Assembly: GCF_001042595.1 (NCBI RefSeq)
Contig: NZ_AP012326.1
Location: 186,001-250,000 of the forward strand
Length of the DNA: 64,000 bases
Direction: 5' to 3'
DNA from: Bifidobacterium dentium JCM 1195 = DSM 20436
Lineage (GTDB): Bacteria > Actinomycetota > Actinomycetes > Actinomycetales > Bifidobacteriaceae
The position numbers and the translations under genes were made by a program. The notes below the pieces were generated by a model. It did not search any database and had not been told where the DNA came from. It saw only the letters and a program-made list of their open reading frames with translations. Below, piece after piece: positions 52,760 to 63,200 of this stretch. How positions within the stretch are numbered: the stretch's first letter is position 1; each line of letters opens with the position of its first letter.

Positions 52760-54205
52760 ATGGCAGAAGAGACTACTTGGAACGGCGCCCCTGCACAGGG
52801 TCGGCGAAACGGCGGATTCACGCCGAGCGGAGGCAACGGCTTCAGCGGCGGCAATGCCGTACGCGACATGATTTTCGACCGCATCCCACCGCACGACGAT
52901 GACGCGGAAATGGCCGTGCTCGGCGGCATGCTGATGAGCAAGGACGCCATCGGCGAAGTCTCCCAGACCATCGACGTCACCGATTTCTACCAGCCGCGCA
53001 ACCAGACCGTCTACGAGGCGATCATCAGCCTGTTCGCCGCCTCGCAACCGGTCGACGCGGTGCTCGTGGCCAACCAGCTACTGAAAGACGGCGATCTCGA
53101 AAAAGTGGGGGGAAGCGACTATCTGCATAGTCTCGTCGCTTCCGTACCGACCGCCGCGAACGCGACGTTCTATGCCGACATCATCCATCAGCGCGCCATC
53201 CTGCGCAACGTGATCGCGGCCGGCACCAAAATCGCACAGCTCGGCTATACCGCGGAAGGCTCCCAAGCGGAAGACGTCGTCAATCTGGCGCAGGCCGAAG
53301 TCTATGAGATGTCCACCGGTAAAGTGCGACAGGATTATGCGGCCATCGGCCCGGTAATCGGCGACACCCTCGACCAGATCGAACGTCTGCAGAACGGTGA
53401 GGTCTCACGCGGCGTGCCGACCGGATTTCGTGACATCGACGATGTGACGCAGGGTCTGCAGCCGGGACAGATGATCGTCGTGGCGGGCCGACCGGCCATG
53501 GGCAAGTCCACGCTCGGCGTCGATTTCGCGCGTGCGGCGTCGCTGCACCACGGCATGCCCACCGTCATCTTCAGCTTGGAAATGAGCAAAACCGAACTGG
53601 CGCAACGTATCATCGCCGCCGAAGCGAATATTCCGCTGGCCGCCATGCGCCGCGCCGACGATATCACGCCGGAACGCTGGAACATGCTCAACAATCTGCA
53701 GGACGCCCTGCAGAACGCGCCGCTGTTCATCGACGACAGTCCGAACATGAGCCTGATGGAGATCCGTGCGAAATGCCGCCGCCTCAAGCAGACGAACGAT
53801 CTGAAACTCGTCGTGATCGACTACCTGCAGCTCATGACCTCCGGCAAGGCCGTGGAAAGCCGACAGCAGGAGGTGTCCGACTTTTCGCGTGCGCTGAAAC
53901 TGCTCGCCAAGGAGCTTGAGGTGCCGGTGGTGGCGCTGAGCCAGCTGAACCGTGGCCCGGAAATGCGTAACGACAAGAAGCCGCAGCTGTCCGATCTTCG
54001 TGAATCCGGCTCCATCGAACAGGATGCCGATGTGGTGTTCCTCGTGCACAGGCCGGACTTCTACGACAAGGAGGACCGCCCGGGCGAGGCCGACATCATC
54101 ATGGCGAAGCACCGTAACGGCCCGACCGACACGTTCCATCTGGCGTTCCTTGGCGCGTATTCGAAGTTCAAGGACATGCCGCAGGACTACCAGCAGGAGG
54201 TGTGA
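52760..54205 (+). CDS. dnaB: Replicative DNA helicase DnaB
   Basis: A 481-residue hexameric helicase of the replisome. A low-complexity Gly/Asn N-terminus (about 1-35) precedes the DnaB N domain (DAEMAVLGGMLMSKDAI) and the RecA-like domain. Walker A is AGRPAMGKST, followed by FSLEMSKTELAQR, VVIDYLQLM and LSQLNRGPE, and DNA-binding loops end in KHRNGPTDT. There is no intein. ATG 52760 has a weak ribosome site (GGTGAG). It precedes murT by one base, so helicase and cell-wall genes may be partly co-expressed. Confidence 0.95.
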   Translation: MAEETTWNGAPAQGRRNGGFTPSGGNGFSGGNAVRDMIFDRIPPHDDDAEMAVLGGMLMSKDAIGEVSQTIDVTDFYQPRNQTVYEAIISLFAASQPVDAVLVANQLLKDGDLEKVGGSDYLHSLVASVPTAANATFYADIIHQRAILRNVIAAGTKIAQLGYTAEGSQAEDVVNLAQAEVYEMSTGKVRQDYAAIGPVIGDTLDQIERLQNGEVSRGVPTGFRDIDDVTQGLQPGQMIVVAGRPAMGKSTLGVDFARAASLHHGMPTVIFSLEMSKTELAQRIIAAEANIPLAAMRRADDITPERWNMLNNLQDALQNAPLFIDDSPNMSLMEIRAKCRRLKQTNDLKLVVIDYLQLMTSGKAVESRQQEVSDFSRALKLLAKELEVPVVALSQLNRGPEMRNDKKPQLSDLRESGSIEQDADVVFLVHRPDFYDKEDRPGEADIIMAKHRNGPTDTFHLAFLGAYSKFKDMPQDYQQEV

Positions 54206-54206
54206 T

Positions 54207-55781
54207 ATGGCTTGGAACTCCTTTGCGACGCCATTGATCGGCAAGGCCGTTCGCGCGGCCTCCCGTCTCGCACATGGTGGCGGCAGCGCGTTCCCGGGCA
54301 AGATCGTCGAGCGGATCGACCCCGGCTTTCTGGCACGTACGCTGGACCGCCTGCCGCTCGGCGTGGTGCTGGTCTCCGGCACGAACGGCAAGACGACCAC
54401 CACGCGCATGGTGGCGAGCATGCTGGAATCGTTGGGATTGAAGGTATTCACGAACCCGACCGGCTCGAACTTCACACGTGGTGTGGTCTCGTCGCTGCTG
54501 AGTGAGGTCTCGCTTTCCGGCAAGCTGGATGCGGATATCGCGGTTTTGGAACTCGATGAGGCGTATGCCGTGCATTTCGTCAGGCAGGTGCAGCCCGATT
54601 ACTGTCTGCTGCTCAATGTGATGCGCGACCAGCTCGACCGCTTCGGCGAAATCGACAACACCGCACGATTGTTGAGCAAGGCCGCGGAAGCGACCACCGG
54701 AACCGTCGTACTCAATCGCGAGGATCCGCGCATCGCACGGCTTGCGGACGTCGTGCATGCCGAAGACGGTGTGGAAGTGCGCTATTTCGGTCTTGATGCG
54801 TCATTGCGCGGCTTCTTTCCGTCCGATGACGACATGCAGACGACCGTCGACACGGAAAGCGGGGAATCCGCGGCGAACGCAACCCACATCAATCCACCGC
54901 AGGATGTGGATAAGTCGGTTGCGTCATCCGTCGAGTCAACCGAAATCGCAGACTCTGCCGAACCATCGGCGGACGTGACGTTGCTCGCCGTCGGCGACCA
55001 CCGCGCAAGTTTCGGCATCGACGGCAAAACCTACGAAACCGACGTCAGGCTGGAAGGCGTCTACAACCTGTATAACGCGGCGGCAGCGCTTGCCGTCGTG
55101 CGTGCCGTCGCCGCCGATGCGAACGCCATGTTCCTGCCGTTCCTCGGTGCGGATGCCAACGACTCCGGGGATTCAGCCGCAGACTTCGCCACGCAGGCCG
55201 TCTATTCCACCGGCCCAATCGAGTCGCCGGAAGTCGACGTGCCGTCTGCCAAGACCCTGCGCAAGCTTGGTATTTCGCCGCGCATCGTAGATTTCGCACG
55301 GTCCACCACGCAGGCCATGATCGACGCGGCGGCGCAGGTCACGCCGGCATTCGGCCGCGGCGAAGTCATCGATGTGAACGGCTCTCCCGTGGAACTGCTG
55401 CTCGTCAAGAATCCCATGGGATTCCGCCTGTCGCTCGCCTCCTTCAAACCGGAAGGCTGCGACACCATGATCTGCATCAACGACGAATACGCCGACGGTC
55501 GCGACATGAGCTGGCTGTGGGACGTGGACTTCACCTCCTTGCGCGGCACCGGCGTCAGGATGGTTTCCGGCGTACGCGCATGGGACATGGCCCTGCGTCT
55601 CGAATACGATCAGGTGCCGGTCGAGGCCGTCAGCACCGAGCTCGAAGAGTCCGTCACGGCATTCGTAAACGCGAACCCCGGTACGCGCAAGCACATCTAC
55701 TGCACATACACCGCCATGCTCAAGGTGCGCGCTGCCCTGGGTAGGATCGCCGACGTCTCCGACGCGGGCGTGGGCAAATAA
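54207..55781 (+). CDS. murT: Lipid II isoglutaminyl synthase, MurT subunit
   Basis: A 524-residue Mur ligase-like protein that, with GatD, amidates the D-Glu of lipid II using glutamine-derived ammonia. The ATP site is SGTNGKTTTT (near residue 58), with MRDQLDRFGEID and YNLYNAAAALAV further along, then a C-terminal DUF1727 domain (NPMGFRLSLASF, WDVDF). The four-cysteine ribbon found in many MurT proteins after the central domain is absent. In its place is an acidic Ser/Asp-rich stretch (about 205-260). ATG 54207 follows AGGAGGTG at the dnaB stop. GatD is encoded 18 bp on. Confidence 0.92.
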   Translation: MAWNSFATPLIGKAVRAASRLAHGGGSAFPGKIVERIDPGFLARTLDRLPLGVVLVSGTNGKTTTTRMVASMLESLGLKVFTNPTGSNFTRGVVSSLLSEVSLSGKLDADIAVLELDEAYAVHFVRQVQPDYCLLLNVMRDQLDRFGEIDNTARLLSKAAEATTGTVVLNREDPRIARLADVVHAEDGVEVRYFGLDASLRGFFPSDDDMQTTVDTESGESAANATHINPPQDVDKSVASSVESTEIADSAEPSADVTLLAVGDHRASFGIDGKTYETDVRLEGVYNLYNAAAALAVVRAVAADANAMFLPFLGADANDSGDSAADFATQAVYSTGPIESPEVDVPSAKTLRKLGISPRIVDFARSTTQAMIDAAAQVTPAFGRGEVIDVNGSPVELLLVKNPMGFRLSLASFKPEGCDTMICINDEYADGRDMSWLWDVDFTSLRGTGVRMVSGVRAWDMALRLEYDQVPVEAVSTELEESVTAFVNANPGTRKHIYCTYTAMLKVRAALGRIADVSDAGVGK

Positions 55782-55799
55782 TAAGGGAAGGCGAGGAAT

Positions 55800-56558
55800 A
55801 TGAGTCAGGCAATCGACATCGTGTCGCTGTACCCGAAAGACATGAACATCTACGGCGACTCCGGCAACGTGCTCACCATCCAGCGGCGTCTCGCGCTATA
55901 CGGCTACGAACCGCACGTGCATGCCTACAATCAGGGCGACGAGTGGCCCGAGCACGTCGACATGATTCTCGGCGGCGGCGGCCAGGACACCGGTCAGAAG
56001 AAAATCATCGGCGACTTCTTCATGCGCGCCGATCTGCTGCGCTCACTTGCGGCCGACGGTATGCCGATGCTCATGATCTGCGGCCTGTACCAGTTGTTCG
56101 GCGAATATTTCGAGACGGTCGACGGCTCCCGGCTGGACGGCATCGGCGTGATCGGCGCCTATACGGTCGGTCGGGAAGTGCGTATGATCGGCAATCTGAC
56201 CGAAACGTCCGACGACTTCGGCAAGATCGTCGGCTACGAAAACCATTCCGGCCAGACGTTCCTGCGCGAGGGGGTGCAGCCGCTCGGCCATGTCGAAGCG
56301 GACGGCACCGGCAACAACGGTGAGGATCATACCGAGGGAGCCCGCGTGAACAATGTGATCGGCACATACATGCACGGTTCGTTGCTACCGAAGAATCCGG
56401 CCATTGCGGACTTTCTGATTCGTACCGCGGTCGAGCGCCGCTACGGCACGTTCGATCCGGTCGCGGTCGGCCAGACCTCCGCACAGAAGGCTGCGCTGAA
56501 CCGTATCAACGAGGTTGCGCAACGTGCGCGCCGCGTGGCTATGTCCCGCCCGCGCTAG
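55800..56558 (+). CDS. gatD: Lipid II isoglutaminyl synthase, glutaminase subunit GatD
   Basis: A 252-residue glutamine amidotransferase of the CobB/CobQ-like class. It has the nucleophile C94 in LMICGLYQLFG and catalytic His (H192) in GTYMHGSLLPKNP, and begins SLYPKDMNIYGDSGNVL like other GatD proteins. It makes ammonia for MurT, which amidates peptidoglycan precursors in the cytoplasm. ATG 55800 follows AAGGGAAGGCGAGGA. Repeats and a hairpin (56583-56718) follow the gene. Confidence 0.95.
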   Translation: MSQAIDIVSLYPKDMNIYGDSGNVLTIQRRLALYGYEPHVHAYNQGDEWPEHVDMILGGGGQDTGQKKIIGDFFMRADLLRSLAADGMPMLMICGLYQLFGEYFETVDGSRLDGIGVIGAYTVGREVRMIGNLTETSDDFGKIVGYENHSGQTFLREGVQPLGHVEADGTGNNGEDHTEGARVNNVIGTYMHGSLLPKNPAIADFLIRTAVERRYGTFDPVAVGQTSAQKAALNRINEVAQRARRVAMSRPR

Positions 56559-56582
56559 GTGGCGGTCGGTCTGACGGTTCGG

Positions 56583-56662
56583 GCTGGTTCCTACGGAAGC
56601 TCGCTGGTTCCCACGAAAACCGGCTCATTTCCACGTGAAACCGCTCCGTTCCCACAAATACC
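56583..56662 (+). repeat. Four degenerate 20-bp tandem repeats
   Basis: Units start at 56583, 56603, 56623 and 56643, all of the form GCTSRTTYCYACGNNAAMCC. They lie between gatD and the next gene and encode nothing recognisable. Confidence 0.8.
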
Positions 56663-56718
56663 AATCTATCTATGACACCCAGCCATCATAAACAGGCCAG
56701 TATTTGTGGAAATGGAGC
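56643..56718. terminator. Hairpin formed by an inverted copy of the 20-bp repeat
   Basis: The fourth unit (56643-56662, containing CCCACAAATACC) is matched by an inverted copy at 56699-56718 (AGTATTTGTGGAAATGGAGC), with three mismatches over 20 bp. It could end the gatD transcript, although no T-run follows. Confidence 0.55.
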
Positions 56719-56827
56719 GTTGCTTGCTAGAAATAGGCCGTAATCAGGAGGATTGGCCAGTTTCATTCAATGCGGGTGTGAAGAAAGTGCGATAGAGTGG
56801 TACCACCATCACCCAAGGGAGGTAATC

Positions 56828-57064
56828 ATGGCTGATTTTGATTTTGGTGACGGCCTGCGCAAGGTTTTTCTCGCCGGCGTCGGTGCTCTGGCGACCACCG
56901 TTGAAAAGAGCCAGGAGATCGTAGACGATCTTGTCAAGAAGGGCGAGCTGACCGTGGAGCAAGGCAAGGCCCTCAACGCCGAACTCAAGCACAAGGTCCA
57001 GGAGGCCAAGGAAGCTTCGGAAGAGGCCAAGCCCGAAGCCGAAACGGAAACCAAGGCCGAGTAG
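56828..57064 (+). CDS. Small phasin-like coiled-coil protein
   Basis: A 78-residue soluble protein. The segment GDGLRKVFLAGVGALATTVEKSQEIVDDLVKKGELTVEQGKALNAEL resembles phasin/poly(hydroxyalkanoate)-granule-associated small proteins, and an acidic Glu/Ala/Lys tail follows. In bifidobacteria a granule role is unlikely; membrane surface or partner binding is a guess. It is 70 bp upstream of the AarF/UbiB kinase gene and probably shares its transcript, as similar pairs do elsewhere. ATG 56828 follows AAGGGAGGTAAT. Confidence 0.8.
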   Translation: MADFDFGDGLRKVFLAGVGALATTVEKSQEIVDDLVKKGELTVEQGKALNAELKHKVQEAKEASEEAKPEAETETKAE

Positions 57065-57134
57065 CATTCGTTCGATTCGCCGTCTGCCGCGCATAGGCGC
57101 CCGGACGGCGAAGTCGTGTTGTGCGAGTGGTGAT

Positions 57135-58967
57135 ATGTCTGTGAATGCCCAGTCAGATAGATCGGATAATGCGCGTCCGGAAAGCGTGGAACCGGTCACC
57201 CTGTCCGACCGAGTCAACGCGGTGATCAATCCCGCCGCCGACCCGTCGCCGGATGCGGCCGCGACGGCTGCCGCAAAGTCGGGGGTTTCGCAATCCACGC
57301 AGTGGCAGACGTCCATCGAAACGATCGGACTGTTCGGTCCACGCAAGGACACATTTTCCACGCGCTATCATCTTACGCGGCGCGGCAAGCTGAAGCGACT
57401 GAAGCAGATTGCGCAGATCGCCAATCATTTTGATGTTCTGCATGGCCTGACGCCGGTCAAAATGCGGCTTATGCTGGAAGCGCTCGGACCGACGTTCGTG
57501 AAGGTCGGCCAGATTCTGTCGATGCGTTCCGAGATTCTGCCGCAGCCGTTCTGCGACGAACTTGCCAAGTTGCGTGCCGATGCCGATCCGATGCCGTACA
57601 GTACGGTGTTGCAGGTGCTTGAAGACGAGTACGGTCGGCCGGTCGACGAGATCTTCGACCATATCGATGCCACGCCGCTTGGTTCGGCCAGCCTTGCACA
57701 GGTGCATCGTGCGAAGCTGACGTCAGGTGAAGACGTGGCCATCAAGGTGCAGCGTCCGGGCGTGCGCGAAACCATGGCGCAGGATGTGTCCATCATGCGT
57801 TCCATCGCCAAAGTGGCCACAAGGACCATGCACAGCGCACAGGTGGTGGACCTGTCCGGCGTGGTCGAAGAGCTGTGGGACACGTTCGAATCCGAAACCG
57901 ACTTCTTGGTGGAAGCGAGGAACCTGAGCGAATTCAACCGTTTCTGCGAACGGTACAAGTACATGGATTGTCCGAAGCCATACATTGACCTGTGCACCGA
58001 GCATGTGGTCGTGATGGACTATGTGGAGGGCATCTCCGTCTCGCATCCCGACCAGTTGCTCGAGGCCGGCTACGATCTGAAGGAGATCGGCACCAAACTG
58101 GTCGACAACTATGCCACGCAAGTGCTTGACGAAGGCTTCTTCCACGCGGATCCGCACCCCGGCAACATCATGGTGAGCGGCGGGCGGATCGTGTTGCTCG
58201 ACCTTGGCATGACCGGCCGGCTGAACGCAAAGACCCGCTCCGTGCTGAAGGATATGATCTTCGCGGTGGCCGAACAGGATTCGCCCGCGCTCGCCGACGG
58301 TCTGCTGCGTTTCGCCGGCGCGGAGGCCGATCCGGAGGATTACCCGGCGCTGCTTGCCGATTTGGATGTGATCGTCAAGGAATTCGGCACCGTTGATTTG
58401 GTGGAGCTCGATATTGCCGCGATGCTGACCGCGCTGACGCAGATGGCGCAGCGTCACGGCATCGAGGTGCCGAGTACCGTCACTACGGTCGGCCGTGCGC
58501 TGGTCACGTTGGAGGGATTGCTGGACGAGTTCATTCCCGACGTGAACATGATTCAGATTATTTCCGACCATATTGCGGCGAGTACGTCGAAGAAGGATTT
58601 CATCAAGGAGGAGACGAAGTCGCTGGCGATTGAAGGACATCAGGCGTTGCATAGCCTGCTTGCCGCAGCCAACGAGCTTAAGGTCGCCTCGCGTATGCTT
58701 ACGCGCGGCCAGTTGCGTGTGAATATGGAGATGGTCGGTTCTCAGGAGCCGATTCACCTGCTTGCCAACATGGTGAACCGGTTGACGATGGCTCTGATTG
58801 TGGTCGGCCTGTTCATCGGTTCGTCGATTGTGTATTATGCGGGCATCAAGCCGGTGATTTTCGGCATCCCGATCGTAGGCTTCCTCGGGTACGTGATCGC
58901 CTTCATTCTTTCCGTCTGGATTGTCTTCGACATTTACTTCAAGGGCCGTAACTCAAAGAAGCGGTAA
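57135..58967 (+). CDS. AarF/UbiB (ABC1) family atypical kinase
   Basis: A 610-residue ABC1/UbiB protein. Family features are LGPTFVKVGQILSMRSEILP (the KxGQ motif region), a LGSASLAQVHRAKL glycine-rich loop variant, VVVMDYVEGISV, HADPHPGNIMV with the catalytic Asp, and DLGMTGRL. Two membrane helices close the protein (VVGLFIGSSIVYYAGI and after). Members act on membrane lipids or isoprenoid pathways; the substrate here is unknown since bifidobacteria lack respiratory quinone synthesis. GTG/ATG choice: ATG 57135 with a moderate GTGATATG context. Confidence 0.88.
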   Translation: MSVNAQSDRSDNARPESVEPVTLSDRVNAVINPAADPSPDAAATAAAKSGVSQSTQWQTSIETIGLFGPRKDTFSTRYHLTRRGKLKRLKQIAQIANHFDVLHGLTPVKMRLMLEALGPTFVKVGQILSMRSEILPQPFCDELAKLRADADPMPYSTVLQVLEDEYGRPVDEIFDHIDATPLGSASLAQVHRAKLTSGEDVAIKVQRPGVRETMAQDVSIMRSIAKVATRTMHSAQVVDLSGVVEELWDTFESETDFLVEARNLSEFNRFCERYKYMDCPKPYIDLCTEHVVVMDYVEGISVSHPDQLLEAGYDLKEIGTKLVDNYATQVLDEGFFHADPHPGNIMVSGGRIVLLDLGMTGRLNAKTRSVLKDMIFAVAEQDSPALADGLLRFAGAEADPEDYPALLADLDVIVKEFGTVDLVELDIAAMLTALTQMAQRHGIEVPSTVTTVGRALVTLEGLLDEFIPDVNMIQIISDHIAASTSKKDFIKEETKSLAIEGHQALHSLLAAANELKVASRMLTRGQLRVNMEMVGSQEPIHLLANMVNRLTMALIVVGLFIGSSIVYYAGIKPVIFGIPIVGFLGYVIAFILSVWIVFDIYFKGRNSKKR

Positions 58968-59114
58968 GCGGCCCTGCGCATTACCGTTCCCCATGCCTCC
59001 CCTGTCGGTGGCCTATGCCCCCGCTTCATCCCCTCCGAACGCTATTGTGTACCCCATGCGTCATGCCTGGTGGGCGTAGTGACCCACAAGTCGCGATCCC
59101 GTAGGAGGTGCCAT

Positions 59115-60101
59115 ATGGCCGAAGCCGAACCTTGGCGTCCTCTGCCGTTTGATGAGGTGATTGACATTTCGGCGGGTGAGGCGCGTAAGCGCCGGTTGCG
59201 CCGGCAGTTGCATGCATGGTATGCGTTTGTGATCACGCTGGTGATTGCCGCAATCAATATCGCCGGATTCCCCTACGTGCTGCAGTGGCGGGCCTCGTTG
59301 CGCACGGCGCAGACGGCCGATGCGGCCGCGCAGCATGTTGAGGGTTGGCCGTATCCGCAGGCCGAGGAGGCATTTGCTGCGGCGAAACGATATAACAGGA
59401 AGATTGCCGCTTCTGATCAGACCGTTCTTGGAGAGGCCGAAGACCCGTTCACCAGTACGGCGGGCGGCTCGCATGCCTCCGGCAAGGATTCGCTGGCCGC
59501 CAAAGATAGTGAGTATCAGTCGTTGCTGGATTCCGGCGACGGCGTGATGGGTACGATCCGTGTGCCGAAGGTATCGATCAAACTGCCGATTTATCATGGC
59601 ACGTCGGATGCTGCGCTTGCTTCCGGCGCGGGGCATCTATATGGCACAAGCCTTCCGGTGGGAGGGAAAAGCTCGCATGCGGTGATTACCGGGCATCGTG
59701 GCTTGGTGGAGGCGGCCATGTTCACGAGGCTTGATGAGATGCGCGAGGGTGACTTCTTCTACATCGAGGTGATGGGGGAGACCCTCGGGTATGAGGTGGA
59801 TCGCATCGATGTGATTGAGCCGTCGGAGACGAGCCGGCTGCGTGTGGTCAAAGGCGAAGACCGTGTAACGCTCATGACCTGCACGCCATATGGCGTGAAC
59901 ACGCACAGGCTGTTGGTCTCCGGCCATCGCGTGAAGATCCCGGTGCCCGCACCTGATCCGAACGCCATGCATGATCCCATGCGGATGGGGTTATACGCCG
60001 TACTGGGTGTGCTTGTTCCCGGCTGGCTGTTCTTCCTTATTCTGGGACGTCGCCGCAATCCACGGCCTCGCATCATGCGGCATGCGGTCGTTCACCTTTA
60101 G
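59115..60101 (+). CDS. Class C sortase
   Basis: A 328-residue membrane transpeptidase that polymerises pilins or anchors them. An N-terminal helix (about 34-55) and a C-terminal helix (GLYAVLGVLVPGWLFFLIL) flank the catalytic domain, the class C arrangement. Catalytic residues are H194 (VITGHRG), C256 (LMTCTPYG) and R265 (THRLLVSGH). A lid-like segment, DPFTSTAGG, lies before the domain. ATG 59115 follows TAGGAGGTG. It is immediately upstream of the pilus-type adhesin, the reverse of the usual pilin-then-sortase order. Confidence 0.93.
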   Translation: MAEAEPWRPLPFDEVIDISAGEARKRRLRRQLHAWYAFVITLVIAAINIAGFPYVLQWRASLRTAQTADAAAQHVEGWPYPQAEEAFAAAKRYNRKIAASDQTVLGEAEDPFTSTAGGSHASGKDSLAAKDSEYQSLLDSGDGVMGTIRVPKVSIKLPIYHGTSDAALASGAGHLYGTSLPVGGKSSHAVITGHRGLVEAAMFTRLDEMREGDFFYIEVMGETLGYEVDRIDVIEPSETSRLRVVKGEDRVTLMTCTPYGVNTHRLLVSGHRVKIPVPAPDPNAMHDPMRMGLYAVLGVLVPGWLFFLILGRRRNPRPRIMRHAVVHL

Positions 60102-60134
60102 TTGTGTCGCGCAGATGCACTGCCCGTCATCCCG

Positions 60135-60143
60135 CCCCCCCCC
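60135..60143 (+). repeat. Nine-base poly-C tract between sortase and adhesin genes
   Basis: Nine C residues (ten including the one before a single G upstream are not continuous) lie 34 bp after the sortase stop. Homopolymers of this length slip during replication. Poly-G/C tracts are known to vary pilus expression in some bifidobacteria; here the tract is in the leader, so any effect would be on transcription or leader structure. Confidence 0.8.
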
Positions 60144-60285
60144 TATTAACGAGGGTATTTTGTGTGGTTTTGGGGTTGTTGTAAGGAGGGTGTAGACTTC
60201 CGAGCAGCATGTCTTTGTAAGGTATGGATAACGATTTGTTCTACCAGTGTTTACGCGGCAAATAAGGCTAAGGATAAGGTTTATA

Positions 60286-63200
60286 ATGGGTGGGTTCTCT
60301 TGTTTGCCTGGAGGGGCGAACAAGGGTGCTCTGAGTAATGTTCCGCAACCCGTTGCTGCCGTGGTGGCCGTTGTGATGCTCCTCGTCACGGTGATCGTGG
60401 CGCCTTCCGCACAAGCCGATGAGACTTCGAGTGTCCCTTTTTCGGATCATGTGGTGAGTAATACCGTGAGCCCGTCCGGCACTACCATCAATTTGTTCGA
60501 TTATTGGGTGCAGCCGTATGGGTGCGCGGATATTGATGATAGCTACTGCAACGGTCAAGCGTTTAACCACTCCGACACGGGAATCAATGCAGGTAAACAG
60601 CTACGTTTCACGTATAACGGCGAAAGCCAAAACACCATCAACAAATGGACGGGAAGCGCCTCGCCGCGCAAGGGAATGGTCAAGTCGCTGCTGCAGGACG
60701 GCTATCCGGTTATCGCGGCAGATCAACTGTATTCCTGGGACGGCAAGATAACCGACGGTACGCAATCGCTGGCATACCTGTTCGATACCGAGAATACCGA
60801 GAGCGATTCCAGGAAGGTCTATCCGAACGTAACCGGCCTACTGCAGCTGCAGAACGGCTACTATGTGTACGATAGCACCAAGAATTTCGCTACATTGAAC
60901 GACAAGTCCACGTCGGGCAAATCGTCATATTCCATGACCTTGTACGACACTCCGGGTGTGCGGGCGGAATGGGGCAGCTCCGTTGGTGAGTTTTTCCCCT
61001 TCAACTCTGCCGAAGACGTGTTCGAGGACTCCAACGGGTCGTTGTCGAACAAGGTTTCGTCGAGGAACTCCGTGCTGAACCATTACTTCGGCGTGCATTC
61101 CCAATCGGAGTTCATGCAGCCGGTCAACGGCATCATCAACGACGAGGCGATGACCTTCGACTTCCAAGGCGACGATGACGTATGGGTGTTCATCGACGGC
61201 GTGCTGGTCGGCGATGTCGGCGGCATCCACAACAGCGCCGCCTTGCACATCGACTTCCAGACGGGTTCCGTGAAGGTGACGGACGCATCCGGCAACAGCA
61301 CCTACACCAATACGACGATTCGCGAGATGTTCGCCAACGCGTACGGTGGTGAGGATTCCGACGAATTCCAATCCGTAGAATGGTCACAGACCAACACGAG
61401 CACCTTCGCGGATAGCACCTACCACACGCTGGACTTCTTCTATCTGGAACGCGGCAACAATGAGTCCAATCTAAAACTCAAGTACAACCTCGCCGACATT
61501 CCCGAAAACAACCTGGTCAAACTCGACCAGCAAGGCAACCGCGTGGCCGGAGCGAACTTCGAACTGTACAAGGCGGGCAGCGACTATTCCTACACTGCCG
61601 CCGACCTGATTAGCAAGGGCACCACCGATAAGGACGGCGTCTATACGTTCACCAACCACGAGACCGGCAAGCCAGTGAATTTCGCCGATCTCGCCCGTAA
61701 CGGCCGGGGCATCACGCATTACGTGCTGAAGGAGACCAAAGCTCCGCCGGGGTACCGCAAATCTTCGGATATTCATTTGCGCTACCAGATCAGTCCCGCA
61801 GGAGACGGCGTGCTGCTCTGTAACGATGAGAGCGGCAAATGGGATTCAGGCGCGTGGTCGGTGGCCCACGAAACGATGACCGTGGCCGACGGCGCCACCG
61901 TCTACGACATGAACGGCACATCCCATGACGTTACTCAAGGCAAGGTCTTCGCCGTCATCATGCACAGGGATAAGACGGCCGCCGGCACGCTGGAGTCCGA
62001 TGCGTGGAGGGCGGTTTCCGGTAGCGCATTGGAAGGCTGGAACCTATCGTCCGATGCGGTGAATGGTATGGCTGACGTCGTCCAGCTGGCCAAGTCGGAT
62101 GGCGCCGGAAGCACGAACTACCTGCATTTCTTCGGCCTGGATTCCGAAGGCAAGTATTCGGCCTCGATTTCCAGCCTGCCCGGTGACATTTTCACCTACT
62201 ATTTCATGCGCTCCGACGCAGAAAAGGCTGATTCGCTGTATGCCATGGGCGTGTACTACACCACGGCCGATTCCACGGAAGGCATCAATGCCTCGAACAC
62301 CGTTCGTCTGGACACTACGGAGACGGGCGCATACGGCCGGCAGTTCCTGCGTAATTTCGGCGTGCAGATCGCCATCACCGATGTGCGCAACGATCCGATC
62401 GTGCAGAAGGTCGATGATGCCGGTAACCCAGTGGAAGGTGCGGAATTCAGCCTCTATGCCGCGGATCAGGTCAATGCGGACGGCACGAGCCTGCTGGAGG
62501 GAGCGACCGCATTGCAGACCTGCGTCACGGCGAATACGAGCTATCCGTACGAGATGAAGGGCTCGTGCATGTTCGGCATGGCGGGCTCGTCTTCCGAAGG
62601 TGTGCAAGGCAGTGGCGTCGATCTGGACAACGGCACCTATTACGTCAAGGAAACCAAAGCGCCTGAGGGTTATGAGATCAATGACACGTTGGTGAAACTG
62701 CTCATCACCGATAACGGCATCTTCGCAGACGCCGGCACCGAAGATAATGGTGTCTCCACCATGACTCATATCGGTACGTTGAATGAGGCGCTGAAACAGT
62801 TCGCGGCCAATCGCGATATCAATCGCACGCTTTCCGATCTGAAGGTCACGCAGTTGCGTTGCGCGGATGAGGAATGTGTGACCAATGGCAGCTGGTCCGA
62901 AACCATCGGCTCCGAACATGGGAAGTCCGTGGACGTCAGTTGGACCGGCGACTACAAGAATGGCTACTACACGCTGACCGATCAAAGCACCATGACGGAT
63001 AACGGCTTCGTCAACACGACCGGTTGGACGTACTACAAGGTCAGCCAGGCCGAAGACAAGGACGATGGTTCCCAAGGGAAGGGCGTTCGTTTCAGTCTGA
63101 AGAATTCCAACCTGGCGCATATATTCACCGGCGCGAACGTGATTCGCGTGCAAGATAAGCGCAAGGCCAGTCTGACGCTCACCAAGAAGGTTACGGTGGG

